Shown: one piece after another, positions 7,195 to 14,382 of the stretch
Layout: each line of letters begins with the position of its first letter
How positions within the stretch are numbered: the first letter of the stretch is position 1
NCBI GenBank assembly: GCA_022787425.1
Contig: JALFWB010000052.1
Span: 1-32,604, forward strand
Reading direction: 5' to 3'
DNA: 32,604 bases
Origin: Akkermansia sp.
Lineage (GTDB): Bacteria > Verrucomicrobiota > Verrucomicrobiia > Verrucomicrobiales > Akkermansiaceae
Made by a program: the position numbers and the translations under genes
The notes under the pieces: generated by a model
The model's input: only the letters and a program-made list of their open reading frames with translations
What the model was told of the DNA's origin: nothing
Database searches by the model: none

Positions 7195-8391
7195 ATGCGG
7201 AAGAAAACAGTTACAACAATTATAGTTGCTGTCATTCTTACTCTGGCTACCGCCGGAGTGGGGGCGGTGCTGTATCAGAAAGAATATGGCCTGCATTACG
7301 ATATCGGAGAAGTCCGCCTGTCTCGCCTGAAGCAAAATGCCGCGTACTGGCCGGATGATTGGGCAGAGAGGAAACTGCTGCTACATTCCAGCTGGACGGA
7401 TGAAGAAGCCCAAGCCATCCGCAGGATGGATGCCTACCTTCGCCATGGCTACTATGAAGCGTCAGTAGCCCGGAACGAGCAACTCAAAAAGCAGATAGCG
7501 TCTGGAATTATTGAACCCTGTTCCTGTGGTGTCGATGTCCCCTTTTCTGATTTGGAGCTGTTACTAAACAACAAAGCAGTAAATGCTCCTGTGCGTCTGG
7601 CATTATTACAGATGGCTGCCACTTGCAATGTCGATGTAGAGATTAATGCCAGAACCATGAATATGGCCCTGCAGGCTGCTCTGTGCCGGGAATGGGAGTT
7701 CTCTCGCGCTCTGGTACGCAGAGGATGCAGCCCCTCTGCCCCAAGCAAATGGGACTCCGGGACTCTTATCACGCACGTTTTACGTACTGACATCCCCACG
7801 GAGGAGTTAATTCGCTTTCTGGAGTTTTTTCACCAGCGAGGCGAACTAATTTGGGAAAATAACCAAGCTATCTTTTTCTCTGCTTACTTGCGAGACGCCC
7901 CACGAAAAATTATACTCCACGGCCATGGTCAAAGCCTTGAGGAAAGATTTCTCCCTGCGCAGGGCGGCGGCGTTGAAGTGTTGGAGTGGGCTTACGATAA
8001 AGGATTGCTGACAGAAGCAGGCTGGTATAATGTTCTGGGTGTTCCCGACTCTTTGCCTCTGATTCAGAGACTCCAACAAGATGGTAAATTATCCTTAGCG
8101 GTCACCCCAAACCAATATGCCCCCACCCCTGTGCAGGAGTCTGTCATTCTCGCAGCGCCCCCCATTCGTGAAGGTCTGAGCATGGACGACATTCTGCAGA
8201 AGATGGAATGGATGCTCGAAAACGGAGCAGACCCGAATGCTCTGCCTACCCGTTATTCCGAACGTGGCGACCGCCGCTTCCTGCCCTTGGCCATGTGCCG
8301 CCGTGTTCTGGCTCGTACCGATTTGCAAGACCGCGATGCGTGGCTACTCATGGAGCAGCTGCTCTTAAAACACGGTGCTATAGATAAATAA
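7195..8391 (+). CDS. Membrane-anchored ankyrin-like repeat protein, hypothetical
   Basis: 398 residues. An N-terminal TM/signal anchor (~4-26, TVTTIIVAVILTLATAGVGAVLY) is followed by an all-alpha region with helical-repeat character. The last ~75 residues contain an ankyrin-like element (MEWMLENGADPNALP, then LPLAMCRR and LLLKHGAIDK). Middle repeats (MALQAALCREWEFSRALVRRGCSPSAP) are similar but degenerate. Such proteins usually mediate protein binding; location is probably periplasmic and membrane-tethered. Strong SD (AAGGAG). First gene of a likely operon with 8411 (19-nt gap) and 9090. Confidence 0.7.
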   Translation: MRKKTVTTIIVAVILTLATAGVGAVLYQKEYGLHYDIGEVRLSRLKQNAAYWPDDWAERKLLLHSSWTDEEAQAIRRMDAYLRHGYYEASVARNEQLKKQIASGIIEPCSCGVDVPFSDLELLLNNKAVNAPVRLALLQMAATCNVDVEINARTMNMALQAALCREWEFSRALVRRGCSPSAPSKWDSGTLITHVLRTDIPTEELIRFLEFFHQRGELIWENNQAIFFSAYLRDAPRKIILHGHGQSLEERFLPAQGGGVEVLEWAYDKGLLTEAGWYNVLGVPDSLPLIQRLQQDGKLSLAVTPNQYAPTPVQESVILAAPPIREGLSMDDILQKMEWMLENGADPNALPTRYSERGDRRFLPLAMCRRVLARTDLQDRDAWLLMEQLLLKHGAIDK

Positions 8392-8410
8392 CCTCAATTC
8401 CATTGATACC

Positions 8411-9076
8411 ATGTCCACCATCCATCGAATCCTGACCACCACAGCCCTGAGCTTTGCGGCGATGGGGGTGAGCTCGTGCAGCTGGTGCTGGCCCTCTCTG
8501 CATACGGCAGAGGCTGTGTTACACCAAGATAAACAGGTGGTCGTTAGTATCAACACTCGTCCTTCTTTTAAGTACAGATATCAGGGGGATGATTATTACC
8601 CCATCACCTTGGCTTATGCCGTAGATAAAGGCAAAAGTATCTATCGCCGAGGAGACGGCAGACCTTGGTGCGCACAGGATAACACTGAGCGTTTCGAGGT
8701 GCAAATGGATACTGCTCAACGGTATCTGTATACGCCCTCGGCCTCAACAAAGCCTCTTGTGCTGATTCCGGAAGGGCGGTTTAATATGGCTGCAGCCACA
8801 CGAATGGAAACGGAGGAATACGAGTGGCGTCCTCCGAACTATTGCTTTGATCGGCCGTATGCTGAAGTGACCTGTGCCGTGGAGGGGATGCCGCTCACTG
8901 TAGCGACGGAGCAGCCCGCTCTCTGGAAGCAAGTGGTAGCATTCCCTCTTGGGTGTATCGATTTGACCGCCACTCTAACCATGACCACAGCGGAAGCTGC
9001 TGGTATTATCGCGATTTTGCCGTTTGTTGCTATAAAGAACGCTTTTGAGGGAAAACTTGCGAATAAACTATTTTAG
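8411..9076 (+). CDS. Putative lipoprotein with the shared signal-peptide cassette
   Basis: 221 residues. The signal peptide MSTIHRILTTTALSFAAMG ends in a lipobox-like VSSC (Cys23), so it is a predicted lipoprotein. The mature part is unrecognised; it has a possible hydrophobic stretch near the C-terminus (AAGIIAILPFVAIKNAFEG). The DNA of the first ~45 bp is nearly the same as at 9090 and 10701, including synonymous positions. No SD is visible; it may be translationally coupled to the gene 19 nt upstream. Confidence 0.7.
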   Translation: MSTIHRILTTTALSFAAMGVSSCSWCWPSLHTAEAVLHQDKQVVVSINTRPSFKYRYQGDDYYPITLAYAVDKGKSIYRRGDGRPWCAQDNTERFEVQMDTAQRYLYTPSASTKPLVLIPEGRFNMAAATRMETEEYEWRPPNYCFDRPYAEVTCAVEGMPLTVATEQPALWKQVVAFPLGCIDLTATLTMTTAEAAGIIAILPFVAIKNAFEGKLANKLF

Positions 9077-9089
9077 AATGAAACCGACC

Positions 9090-9569
9090 ATGCCCGCCAT
9101 CCCCCGAATCCTGACCACCACAGCCCTGTGCCTTGCGGCGGTGAGCGTAGCACCGCTTCATGCTGAGGGCGAGCTTTCGTTCCTGCAACAGGAACAAGCG
9201 CAGAGAGTTATTGATATCTATCGCCACACTCCGGAGCTGAGAGCAGAGTACGAATCGAGATGTAATTGGGTTTTTGTTCCCATGCTGTATCATGAAATCA
9301 CACCGGACTGTTATCTGCTTTGCGTTGAAGTCGGTTCCGGCGCAATTATTTATTTGTTCAGTTTGGTAAAAAAACAACCGGATGGCAACTGGCTGGTGCT
9401 TAATCATACGCACATGAGCCCAGAATGCCCCGGGCGTGACCTCCGCTGCAAACTCGAAAACGACCGATATCTCATCGAAATACTGTGTGGCAAGGAATGG
9501 AGCACTGTTTTTTCCGGAAGATTCTCTCAACCGTCTCGTACTTATCAATACATCAATTCACCCAAATGA
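9090..9569 (+). CDS. Small secreted protein with the shared signal-peptide cassette
   Basis: 159 residues. Signal peptide MPAIPRILTTTALCLAAVSV, with a likely cleavage after PLHA. The mature ~130 residues are unrecognised (LSFLQQEQAQRVIDIYRHTPELR, then a beta-rich part). I start at ATG 9090 because the cassette starts there in the other copies; ATG 9078 (MKPT..., adding four residues) is an alternative, and codons before that overlap the preceding gene. No SD. Confidence 0.65.
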   Translation: MPAIPRILTTTALCLAAVSVAPLHAEGELSFLQQEQAQRVIDIYRHTPELRAEYESRCNWVFVPMLYHEITPDCYLLCVEVGSGAIIYLFSLVKKQPDGNWLVLNHTHMSPECPGRDLRCKLENDRYLIEILCGKEWSTVFSGRFSQPSRTYQYINSPK

Positions 9570-9586
9570 AAACTATTTCCTCGTCT

Positions 9587-9643
9587 GTTTTCACGCCATC
9601 GGCAACAAAAATGCAGGAAACGCACAACAAAATGCCCGCCGCG
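9587..9643 (+). repeat. Intergenic repeat, copy C (truncated, promoter lost)
   Basis: GTTTTCACGCCATCGGCAAC through CACAACAAAATGCCCGCC matches copies A, B, D and E. Similarity ends abruptly at ~9643, just before the point where TTGAAC begins in the others, and the promoter third is replaced by unrelated sequence. Confidence 0.8.
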
Positions 9644-9675
9644 AGCGTCTATTTATTAGAAATGTCGCATGATGT

Positions 9676-10074
9676 GTGAAAATGACGAGCAAAAAACATT
9701 TTAAAGGCATGCATTCTAATTCCTCCTTTTTTCTCCGTTTTGTACTGGGCTTGATTAGCAGTTCAGGTTTAGGGCTCTGGCTTTTTTGCATTGCCGATTT
9801 ACCGGAAGCAATGTATGAGAGTAATTCTCCTATGGTTGGGATAGCTCCTTTCCTGAACGTGTTCTTCATTTTTATCTTTGCGTGGCTTACTTATGCGTTT
9901 CTGGGGGCGTCGTATAACTGCAAGCGATTTTCTGAGGGGAAACTGCCCGTCCGGTGGGAGTGGCCCGCATTCTGGTTTGCCCTGGTAATCAGCAGTGTGG
10001 CGGCTCTCTATTTTATTTGTGCATTTTATTTGAAGCCTTGTCCTGAGCCTGAGTTCATAGGTCTCATCCATTAA
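9676..10074 (+). CDS. Small polytopic membrane protein, hypothetical
   Basis: About 130 residues with three hydrophobic segments: ~19-42 (FFLRFVLGLISSSGLGLWLFCI), ~54-78 (GIAPFLNVFFIFIFAWLTYAF) and ~96-118 (WPAFWFALVISSVAALYFICAFYL). Not recognised. The first possible start is GTG 9676 and the first ATG is 9682; neither has an SD. It follows the truncated repeat copy C, so it probably depends on read-through from upstream or on a promoter I cannot see. Confidence 0.6.
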   Translation: MKMTSKKHFKGMHSNSSFFLRFVLGLISSSGLGLWLFCIADLPEAMYESNSPMVGIAPFLNVFFIFIFAWLTYAFLGASYNCKRFSEGKLPVRWEWPAFWFALVISSVAALYFICAFYLKPCPEPEFIGLIH

Positions 10075-10121
10075 TCTCTCATGAGTTCGGGCATGAGCAG
10101 TAGTGAAAAATCTACATTTTC

Positions 10122-10161
10122 TGCAATTTTTTGTTGCGGATTCGGTGACGGGAAGTATTAT
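10122..10161 (+). promoter_or_regulatory. Shared GCAATTTTTT/GCGGATT motif and promoter upstream of 10186
   Basis: GCAATTTTTT (10123 on) and GCGGATT (10136-10142), here only 3 nt apart. TTGCGG (10134-10139) and TATTAT (10156-10161), 16 bp apart, could be -35 and -10. AAGGAG follows at 10170-10175. Confidence 0.5.
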
Positions 10162-10185
10162 CTTAAGTAAAGGAGATAGAGAATA

Positions 10186-10689
10186 ATGAAGACAATTTTC
10201 CACAAAATCCTTGCCACCACAGCCCTCTGCTTTGCGGCAGTAGGACTGAGTGGCTGCATTTATTCTGGATGGTTGACCTCGCAGTGTCAACAGAAAGCAT
10301 CGTATGCCTATTCCGCTTTTTCTGTACCAGAAGTAGCAGCCATAAGATTTGTGGACAAACAAGGCAAGGTCATTTTGGAACCTTCCATGAATCGTCCGAA
10401 GATTCGGAAATTTGCAGACTGTTTAAGAGATATGGCTCGCTTGGCTTATTCTGTGGAATACGCCGGAGGGGAAATACGGGAGCCAGAGGAGGCAGATGTT
10501 GCCCTATATGTTGACCTTTTGGATTCGAAAGGAGTATCATTTTGGCGTTTTGCGTTGAGGCGAGAATTAAGCACTCTCGTGCTTTTCTATCACATGCCCC
10601 TTTCGAATAAGGTAGGTCACGGAGTGCCTTTGAAAATTGGTTTGAGTGAGAGCGAAGTGGCACTGTTACTCAAGTATTCTTCTAAATAA
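10186..10689 (+). CDS. Putative lipoprotein with the shared signal-peptide type
   Basis: 167 residues. The signal peptide MKTIFHKILATTALCFAAVG ends in LSGC (Cys24), a good lipobox. The mature domain is unrecognised and looks mixed alpha/beta. The cassette DNA is related to that at 8411/9090/10701 (ATCCTTGCCACCACAGC block) but has a different first third. The strong SD module fixes the start. It is followed 11 nt later by 10701, so the two are likely co-transcribed. Confidence 0.7.
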   Translation: MKTIFHKILATTALCFAAVGLSGCIYSGWLTSQCQQKASYAYSAFSVPEVAAIRFVDKQGKVILEPSMNRPKIRKFADCLRDMARLAYSVEYAGGEIREPEEADVALYVDLLDSKGVSFWRFALRRELSTLVLFYHMPLSNKVGHGVPLKIGLSESEVALLLKYSSK

Positions 10690-10700
10690 TCACCTATTCC

Positions 10701-11558
10701 ATGCCCACCATCCATCGAATCCTAGCCACCACAGCCCTTTGCCTTGCGGCGGTACCCATATTAGCAGCAGAGGAGAATCAAACGGAAGCTGCGTCCGTAT
10801 CCCCTACATACGAAGAGTATCTGACCGAGAAAATCAAGTATTGCCTAGAGGTCTTAAATATATCGAAAGGTATTCATGATAAATCTTCAGCAGATGCTGC
10901 GGTTTCGCGTTGGGAAGAGGCGGAAAGTCGCTTGCACACGCACCCGGCCATAGTGTGTTATGTTGATATACCGATGAAAGAGGAGCAGGCAGCGGCGGCG
11001 GCTCATATTTCATCAATTTCCGGTAATGAAAATATATTCAGAGAGCCGGAGGCTGAAAAAATAAGGCTGAGTAAAGCCCATTATTATAACAGCGAGTCGC
11101 TGGCCTTTCTTCTGGCCGGGGATCCGATGTGTGCCTATCCTTGTGTCCCGGCAACGCCTGATGTTTTGCAATTATTTACCGCAGAGTTTAAGATGAGGCT
11201 GCTCGCCTATGAAGGGGTGCTTAATCTGGCGGGTGGCCCAGGCTGTACGCCGGAAACGGCATGGAGGATAGCTGCCCATCCCGAGAATGAAAAAGCCATA
11301 GAGCGCTATATTACCCGCAAGGCGCGCCTCAATTATTCGCCGGGAATGCTGGAGGCTGAGGGCTTTCGATTTAACTTGACAAGCAGCGGGCGTCAAAGAA
11401 TGGAGGATGGTACCTATTTGTTTCATATTTACCGCGTTATTCCAAATTCATCCACCTCTGCTTATCAATTGAAGCAATACTTCCGCATTGAGACGGTTAC
11501 GCATGAAAAGCCTTCCGTTAAATCTGAAACTGAGATTTTGTCCTTGGAAGAACTATAA
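10701..11558 (+). CDS. Secreted protein with the shared signal-peptide cassette, hypothetical
   Basis: 285 residues. Signal peptide MPTIHRILATTALCLAAVP, with a likely cleavage after ILA. The mature part is mostly helical (EYLTEKIKYCLEVLNISKG, then AVSRWEEAESRLHTHP) with a more beta-like C-terminus (GTYLFHIYRVIP). No family recognised. The signal region is nearly identical in DNA to those at 8411 and 9090 although the mature proteins are unrelated by eye. No SD; 11 nt after the preceding stop. Confidence 0.65.
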   Translation: MPTIHRILATTALCLAAVPILAAEENQTEAASVSPTYEEYLTEKIKYCLEVLNISKGIHDKSSADAAVSRWEEAESRLHTHPAIVCYVDIPMKEEQAAAAAHISSISGNENIFREPEAEKIRLSKAHYYNSESLAFLLAGDPMCAYPCVPATPDVLQLFTAEFKMRLLAYEGVLNLAGGPGCTPETAWRIAAHPENEKAIERYITRKARLNYSPGMLEAEGFRFNLTSSGRQRMEDGTYLFHIYRVIPNSSTSAYQLKQYFRIETVTHEKPSVKSETEILSLEEL

Positions 11559-11647
11559 ACAACGCACAAGAAGACACCCGCAAGACCATGCCTCGCACCC
11601 GTCTGACCAAGGGCTCCACTTCGAGCTAATCCTCGGCTTTTGGCTCC

Positions 11648-11740
11648 GTTTTTTGCGCCATCGGCAACAAAAATGCAGGAAATTCTCAACAAAATGCCCG
11701 CTACGCTTGAACCGAGGGGCGGAAATTGATATAATGCCCG
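11648..11740 (+). repeat. Intergenic promoter-carrying repeat, copy D
   Basis: GTTTTTTGCGCCATCGGCAA through ATGCAGGAAATTCTCAAC, GCTTGAACCGAGGGGCGG and GATATAATGCCC. It lacks the GTAACAG end of copies A and B. It is followed at once by an orphan reading frame rather than a complete gene. Confidence 0.85.
11707..11735 (+). promoter_or_regulatory. Promoter inside repeat copy D
   Basis: TTGAAC (11707-11712), 17 bp, TATAAT (11730-11735); predicted +1 near 11742, about 108 nt upstream of the Nim-like gene. Confidence 0.65.
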
Positions 11741-11846
11741 GCACGGAACAGAAAGCAACCTTGCGGAGGAAGAACCGGAAGATGCTCCGGTAACGCGAAG
11801 CATTGATGCTCTTTTCAAGCAGTTAAGACAGAAACAAGCGCAATAA
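11740..11846 (+). pseudogene. Orphan 3' end of an unknown gene
   Basis: Immediately after repeat D an open frame without a start codon encodes TESNLAEEEPEDAPVTRSID, then ALFKQLRQKQAQ and a TAA (11844-11846). The acidic linker followed by a basic amphipathic end looks like a real protein C-terminus. The rest of the gene is missing, consistent with replacement of its 5' part by the repeat. Family unknown. Confidence 0.45.
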
Positions 11847-11849
11847 AGC

Positions 11850-12377
11850 ATGAACCGGCTCTTTTCCCCGGAAACCTCATCCTGTTCGATGGGTGTATAT
11901 ACCACACGCTCTCTCCGCAGACAAGACAGAGCCATGACTGAACAAAATGCCCGACTCTTGTTACGCGAGGCAACTTACGCTGTCCTCTGCATGGAAAACA
12001 TAGACGGTGGAGGTTATGGCATACCCATCAATTATGCATGGGATGAGGAAGATTCCATCTATTTTCATTGCGCCGGTATGGGGCATAAGCTTCGTTGTAT
12101 TCAGAATAATCCCCGGGTCTCGCTCGTGGTGCTGAAAGCCCCCAGCGTTCTTGGTGAACAATTCTCTATGGCCTATGAAAGTGTCATAGTTCAGGGTAAC
12201 GTGGATATTGTAAACAATTCAGAAGAAAAACGAAAGGCTCTCACGCTGCTTATTCAACGCATTACACCTCAACACATCGAACGCGGGGAGCAGTACATCA
12301 ATCGCGCCATTGACATCACAACAGTACTACGTCTCAGAATATCTGAATTCAGTGGGAAATCACATTCTTCCCACTGA
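11850..12377 (+). CDS. Pyridoxamine-5'-phosphate-oxidase-like flavoprotein (Nim-type)
   Basis: 175 residues. The split-barrel FMN-binding pattern is clear: RRQDRAMTEQNARLLLREATYAVLCM, then YGIPINYAWDEEDSIYFHCA and GHKLRCIQNNPRVSLVVL, closely resembling the NimA/PNPOx-like group of flavin oxidoreductases (some reduce nitroimidazoles; most have unknown substrates). The start is uncertain: ATG 11850 lies 3 nt after the orphan stop and has no SD; ATG 11889 (MGVYTTRS) would fit family N-termini as well. Likely transcribed from the promoter in repeat copy D. Cytoplasmic. Confidence 0.8.
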   Translation: MNRLFSPETSSCSMGVYTTRSLRRQDRAMTEQNARLLLREATYAVLCMENIDGGGYGIPINYAWDEEDSIYFHCAGMGHKLRCIQNNPRVSLVVLKAPSVLGEQFSMAYESVIVQGNVDIVNNSEEKRKALTLLIQRITPQHIERGEQYINRAIDITTVLRLRISEFSGKSHSSH

Positions 12378-12407
12378 ATTGTTGCCTTGCGGTGGGGGAG
12401 TGGGCTG

Positions 12408-12500
12408 GTTTTTGCGCCATCGGCAAAAAAATGCCGGAAACGCGCAACGAAATGCCCGCCGAGCTTGCACAGAGGGGCAGAAATTGATATAATGCCCCGT
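12408..12500 (+). repeat. Intergenic promoter-carrying repeat, copy E
   Basis: GTTTTTGCGCCATCGGCAAA through ATGCCGGAAACGCGCAAC, TTGCACAGAGGGGCAG and GATATAATGCCCCGT. The most diverged full copy (TTGCAC instead of TTGAAC) but the 17-bp spacing is kept. It lies 30 nt after the Nim-like gene and upstream of 12540. Confidence 0.85.
12465..12493 (+). promoter_or_regulatory. Promoter inside repeat copy E
   Basis: TTGCAC (12465-12470), 17 bp, TATAAT (12488-12493); predicted +1 near 12500 and a ~40-nt leader to ATG 12540. Confidence 0.65.
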
Positions 12501-12539
12501 GGCAAAATCTGTGTACAATCAATCAAGGATTATTTCATT

Positions 12540-13292
12540 ATGAATCGTTTTTGCACCAATCTCCTGACGTTTGTCATTGCGGTAGCCATTTTGGTAGCTG
12601 GAATTCTTGCTTGCAAATCCGGAATTATGGCTCCCGACTGGGAAACAAAGTCCAGAATTCAAGCAGTTCTCTTCGGAGGATTGGCTGTACTGGCCGGGCC
12701 TCTTTTAATCTTTGCCGCCTTTCTTGGATGGCGTGCAGCTTGGGATGCGGAAAACCTGTTCGGCAAGCCCATTCCGAGGGAGGATTATTGGCATGGCTGC
12801 GCGATTCCCTACACAGAACTTCCACTGGCTCTCACTTGGGAGGAGCTCTCTTCACTTCCCGGAGCCAAACAGAGCGAAGATGGTGCCATAATCCTGCCCG
12901 CGAATCAGGGAAAAGCCCACCTGCTGCTCTACCCGGCCTCTTATGAATACCGCCCCAATGCTACGGTGACCATCGATGCCACTCGCCCCAATGCTACGGT
13001 GACCATCGATGCCACTCGCCCGAAACGCTCCCGGAGTCGCCAAAAATCCACCGCTGAAGAAGAGTCCGGCTCGTGGAAGTGGTGCGGCATTCTTCGCTCC
13101 GATGGCTGGTTGCCTATGCAGGACACCACGCTCTCCCACATATACTGCGGATTGCACATTAAAGGGCTGGAGGTTCTCTTCGGTAAGAAGGCTAACGCTG
13201 TTCTCATCTCGAACGGCAGCAAGATACTCGTCTACACCCCGCGCAAACTCGCAAGCGTGCAGTCAATTCTGCAACATCACGGCCTTTGCTAA
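12540..13292 (+). CDS. Two-TM membrane protein with internal tandem duplication, hypothetical
   Basis: 250 residues. TM segments at ~8-26 (LLTFVIAVAILVAGILA) and ~42-65 (AVLFGGLAVLAGPLLIFAAFLGW) are followed by a ~180-residue soluble domain. Within it the 11-residue unit RPNATVTIDAT occurs twice in a row from an exact 33-bp duplication. Family not recognised. Start at MNRFCTNL, the first Met after the predicted transcript start; the ATG within the -10 box (12492) is in frame but would precede the mRNA. No SD. Confidence 0.7.
   Translation: MNRFCTNLLTFVIAVAILVAGILACKSGIMAPDWETKSRIQAVLFGGLAVLAGPLLIFAAFLGWRAAWDAENLFGKPIPREDYWHGCAIPYTELPLALTWEELSSLPGAKQSEDGAIILPANQGKAHLLLYPASYEYRPNATVTIDATRPNATVTIDATRPKRSRSRQKSTAEEESGSWKWCGILRSDGWLPMQDTTLSHIYCGLHIKGLEVLFGKKANAVLISNGSKILVYTPRKLASVQSILQHHGLC
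12951..13016 (+). repeat. Exact 33-bp tandem duplication in the coding region
   Basis: Two identical 33-bp units (12951-12983 and 12984-13016), each starting CGCCCCAATG and ending GATGCCACT, add 11 residues in frame. Perfect identity suggests a recent event or ongoing slippage. Confidence 0.95.
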
Positions 13293-13377
13293 TAGCCATC
13301 GATAAAACGTCATAACCTTGCAGCTTGGGTTTCCTCCCAGGCTATTCGCTTATCAGCCCCGCCATCCGTCCATCGTT

Positions 13378-13403
13378 TGCAAGGGGCTTTTTATCCCCTT
13401 GCA
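13378..13403. terminator. Perfect hairpin after 12540 gene, possible terminator
   Basis: TGCAAGGGG (13378-13386) and CCCCTTGCA (13395-13403) form a 9-bp stem around CTTTTTAT. No U-tract follows on either strand, so termination is uncertain; it could equally belong to the IS insertion site 7 bp downstream. Confidence 0.35.
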
Positions 13404-13410
13404 GGCGATG

Positions 13411-13990
13411 TATGGTGGTGCCAATTTTCAAGGCATTTCGAGCATACAGGCTTGATTGAGTCAGTCTGATGGGCCAAAATACACCGAGGTTACCATCATG
13501 AGTAAGATACATAAACGCCGCAACCATACGGCCGCATTCAAGAAGGAGGTTGTCTTGGCGACTTTCAAGGGGAGAGAAGAGCATTCAGCAGATTGCCGCT
13601 GAGTACGAGATCCATCCGGACCCGGTGAGCAAGTGGAAGGCTCAGGGTCTCAAGTTGCTCGATGACGGTTTTAAGCTGTCATCCAAGAGCGATCGGAAAC
13701 GCTATGAGGATACCATCGCTCTCTTGCAGCAGTTACTTGAACAACACGATCTTGAGCTTTCTTAGTTGTCAAAAAAATGCAAGGAGACGGGGTTGTAGGG
13801 AAACAGCGTTCTCAGCTCCTCGACAAAGATGTTTCCGAGATCAGTTGCACCCGTCAATGCGAACTACTTGGGGTACCTCGCAGTAGCAGCTATTACAAAC
13901 CGAGCAAGAAGGATGAAGACGGAGAGAATAAGGCCAAGGAAATGATAAAGGCTGCGTATCAGGTGGATCCATGTCTTGGAAGAAGGAGGC
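13411..13990 (+). mobile_element. IS3-family insertion sequence, 3'-truncated
   Basis: The left end starts at or near TATGGTGGTG (13411), a sequence shared with the remnant at 1901. It contains orfA (frameshifted) and the first ~70 codons of orfB. IS-like sequence stops after the orfB motif DPCLGRRR (~13988), beyond which the IS3 pattern is lost. No right end is found. It forms the right boundary of the low-GC island. Confidence 0.85.
13498..13765 (+). pseudogene. IS3-family orfA (HTH transposase subunit), frameshifted
   Basis: It begins MSKIHKRRNHTAAFKKEVVL at 13498. A +1 shift around the GGGG at 13569-13572 moves the reading to KSIQQIAAEYEIHPDPVSKW, the DNA-binding HTH typical of IS3 OrfA, ending at TAG 13763-13765. 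A run of seven A at 13771-13777 just after it is the usual kind of slippery site for orfA/orfB frameshifting. Inactive. Confidence 0.85.
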
Positions 13991-14022
13991 ATGTCAATAA
14001 TCACGTCATATGGTGCATTTAG
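13777..14022 (+). pseudogene. IS3-family orfB N-terminal fragment
   Basis: Encodes LLDKDVSEISCTRQCELLGV, then PRSSSYYKPSKK and IKAAYQVDPCLGRRR: the N-terminal HTH_21-like region of IS3 integrases. The frame then runs into unrelated sequence and stops at 14020-14022. The entire DDE catalytic core is missing. Confidence 0.85.
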
Positions 14023-14382
14023 GCTTGCAAAGAACAGCCTTTCCTCTAATTTTTGCCCACCTCTGAGCCTCCTTTTTTGTGGTGCCGGCGGGGTGCGAGA
14101 CATTGCGTCGCTGTGCCGGCCAGCAGCAAGTAGCGGTGACTGCGGAATTTTAGGAAGGAGCGGAAGATGATGGGGTATGCTTGGCTTTGAGCCGATTGCA
14201 TGACGCTGTGATAATAGAGAGCGAGAGGTGAATAACCGCGGAATGAGAGGAGGTTCAAGGAACTGTATATCATGCTAACTCCGGGCAGAAATTCGGGTCG
14301 GATGTACCCGATTGAGCTGCTGATGCAACCCTGTGCGGGGGCAGAGAGGGGTGAAATCCTGACGGTGAGTGTGACATTCGGC
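14023..14382. other. Intergenic region, nothing recognised
   Basis: About 360 bp between the IS remnant and the glycosidase promoter. I see no convincing ORF, tRNA or known ncRNA. One short stem (TTCGGGT with ACCCGA, ~14292-14311) is present. The composition shifts back towards the GC-rich core. Confidence 0.5.

Noticed and set aside
3027..12500. The five repeats as a CRISPR array or REP/BIME elements
   Set aside because: They are kilobases apart with genes between them, ~95 bp long, not palindromic and all in one orientation with a promoter at one end.
14023..14382. Possible structured RNA (tmRNA, RNase P, 6S) in the gap before the GH36-like gene
   Set aside because: No conserved core motifs of these RNAs were found on either strand; only one short stem is visible.
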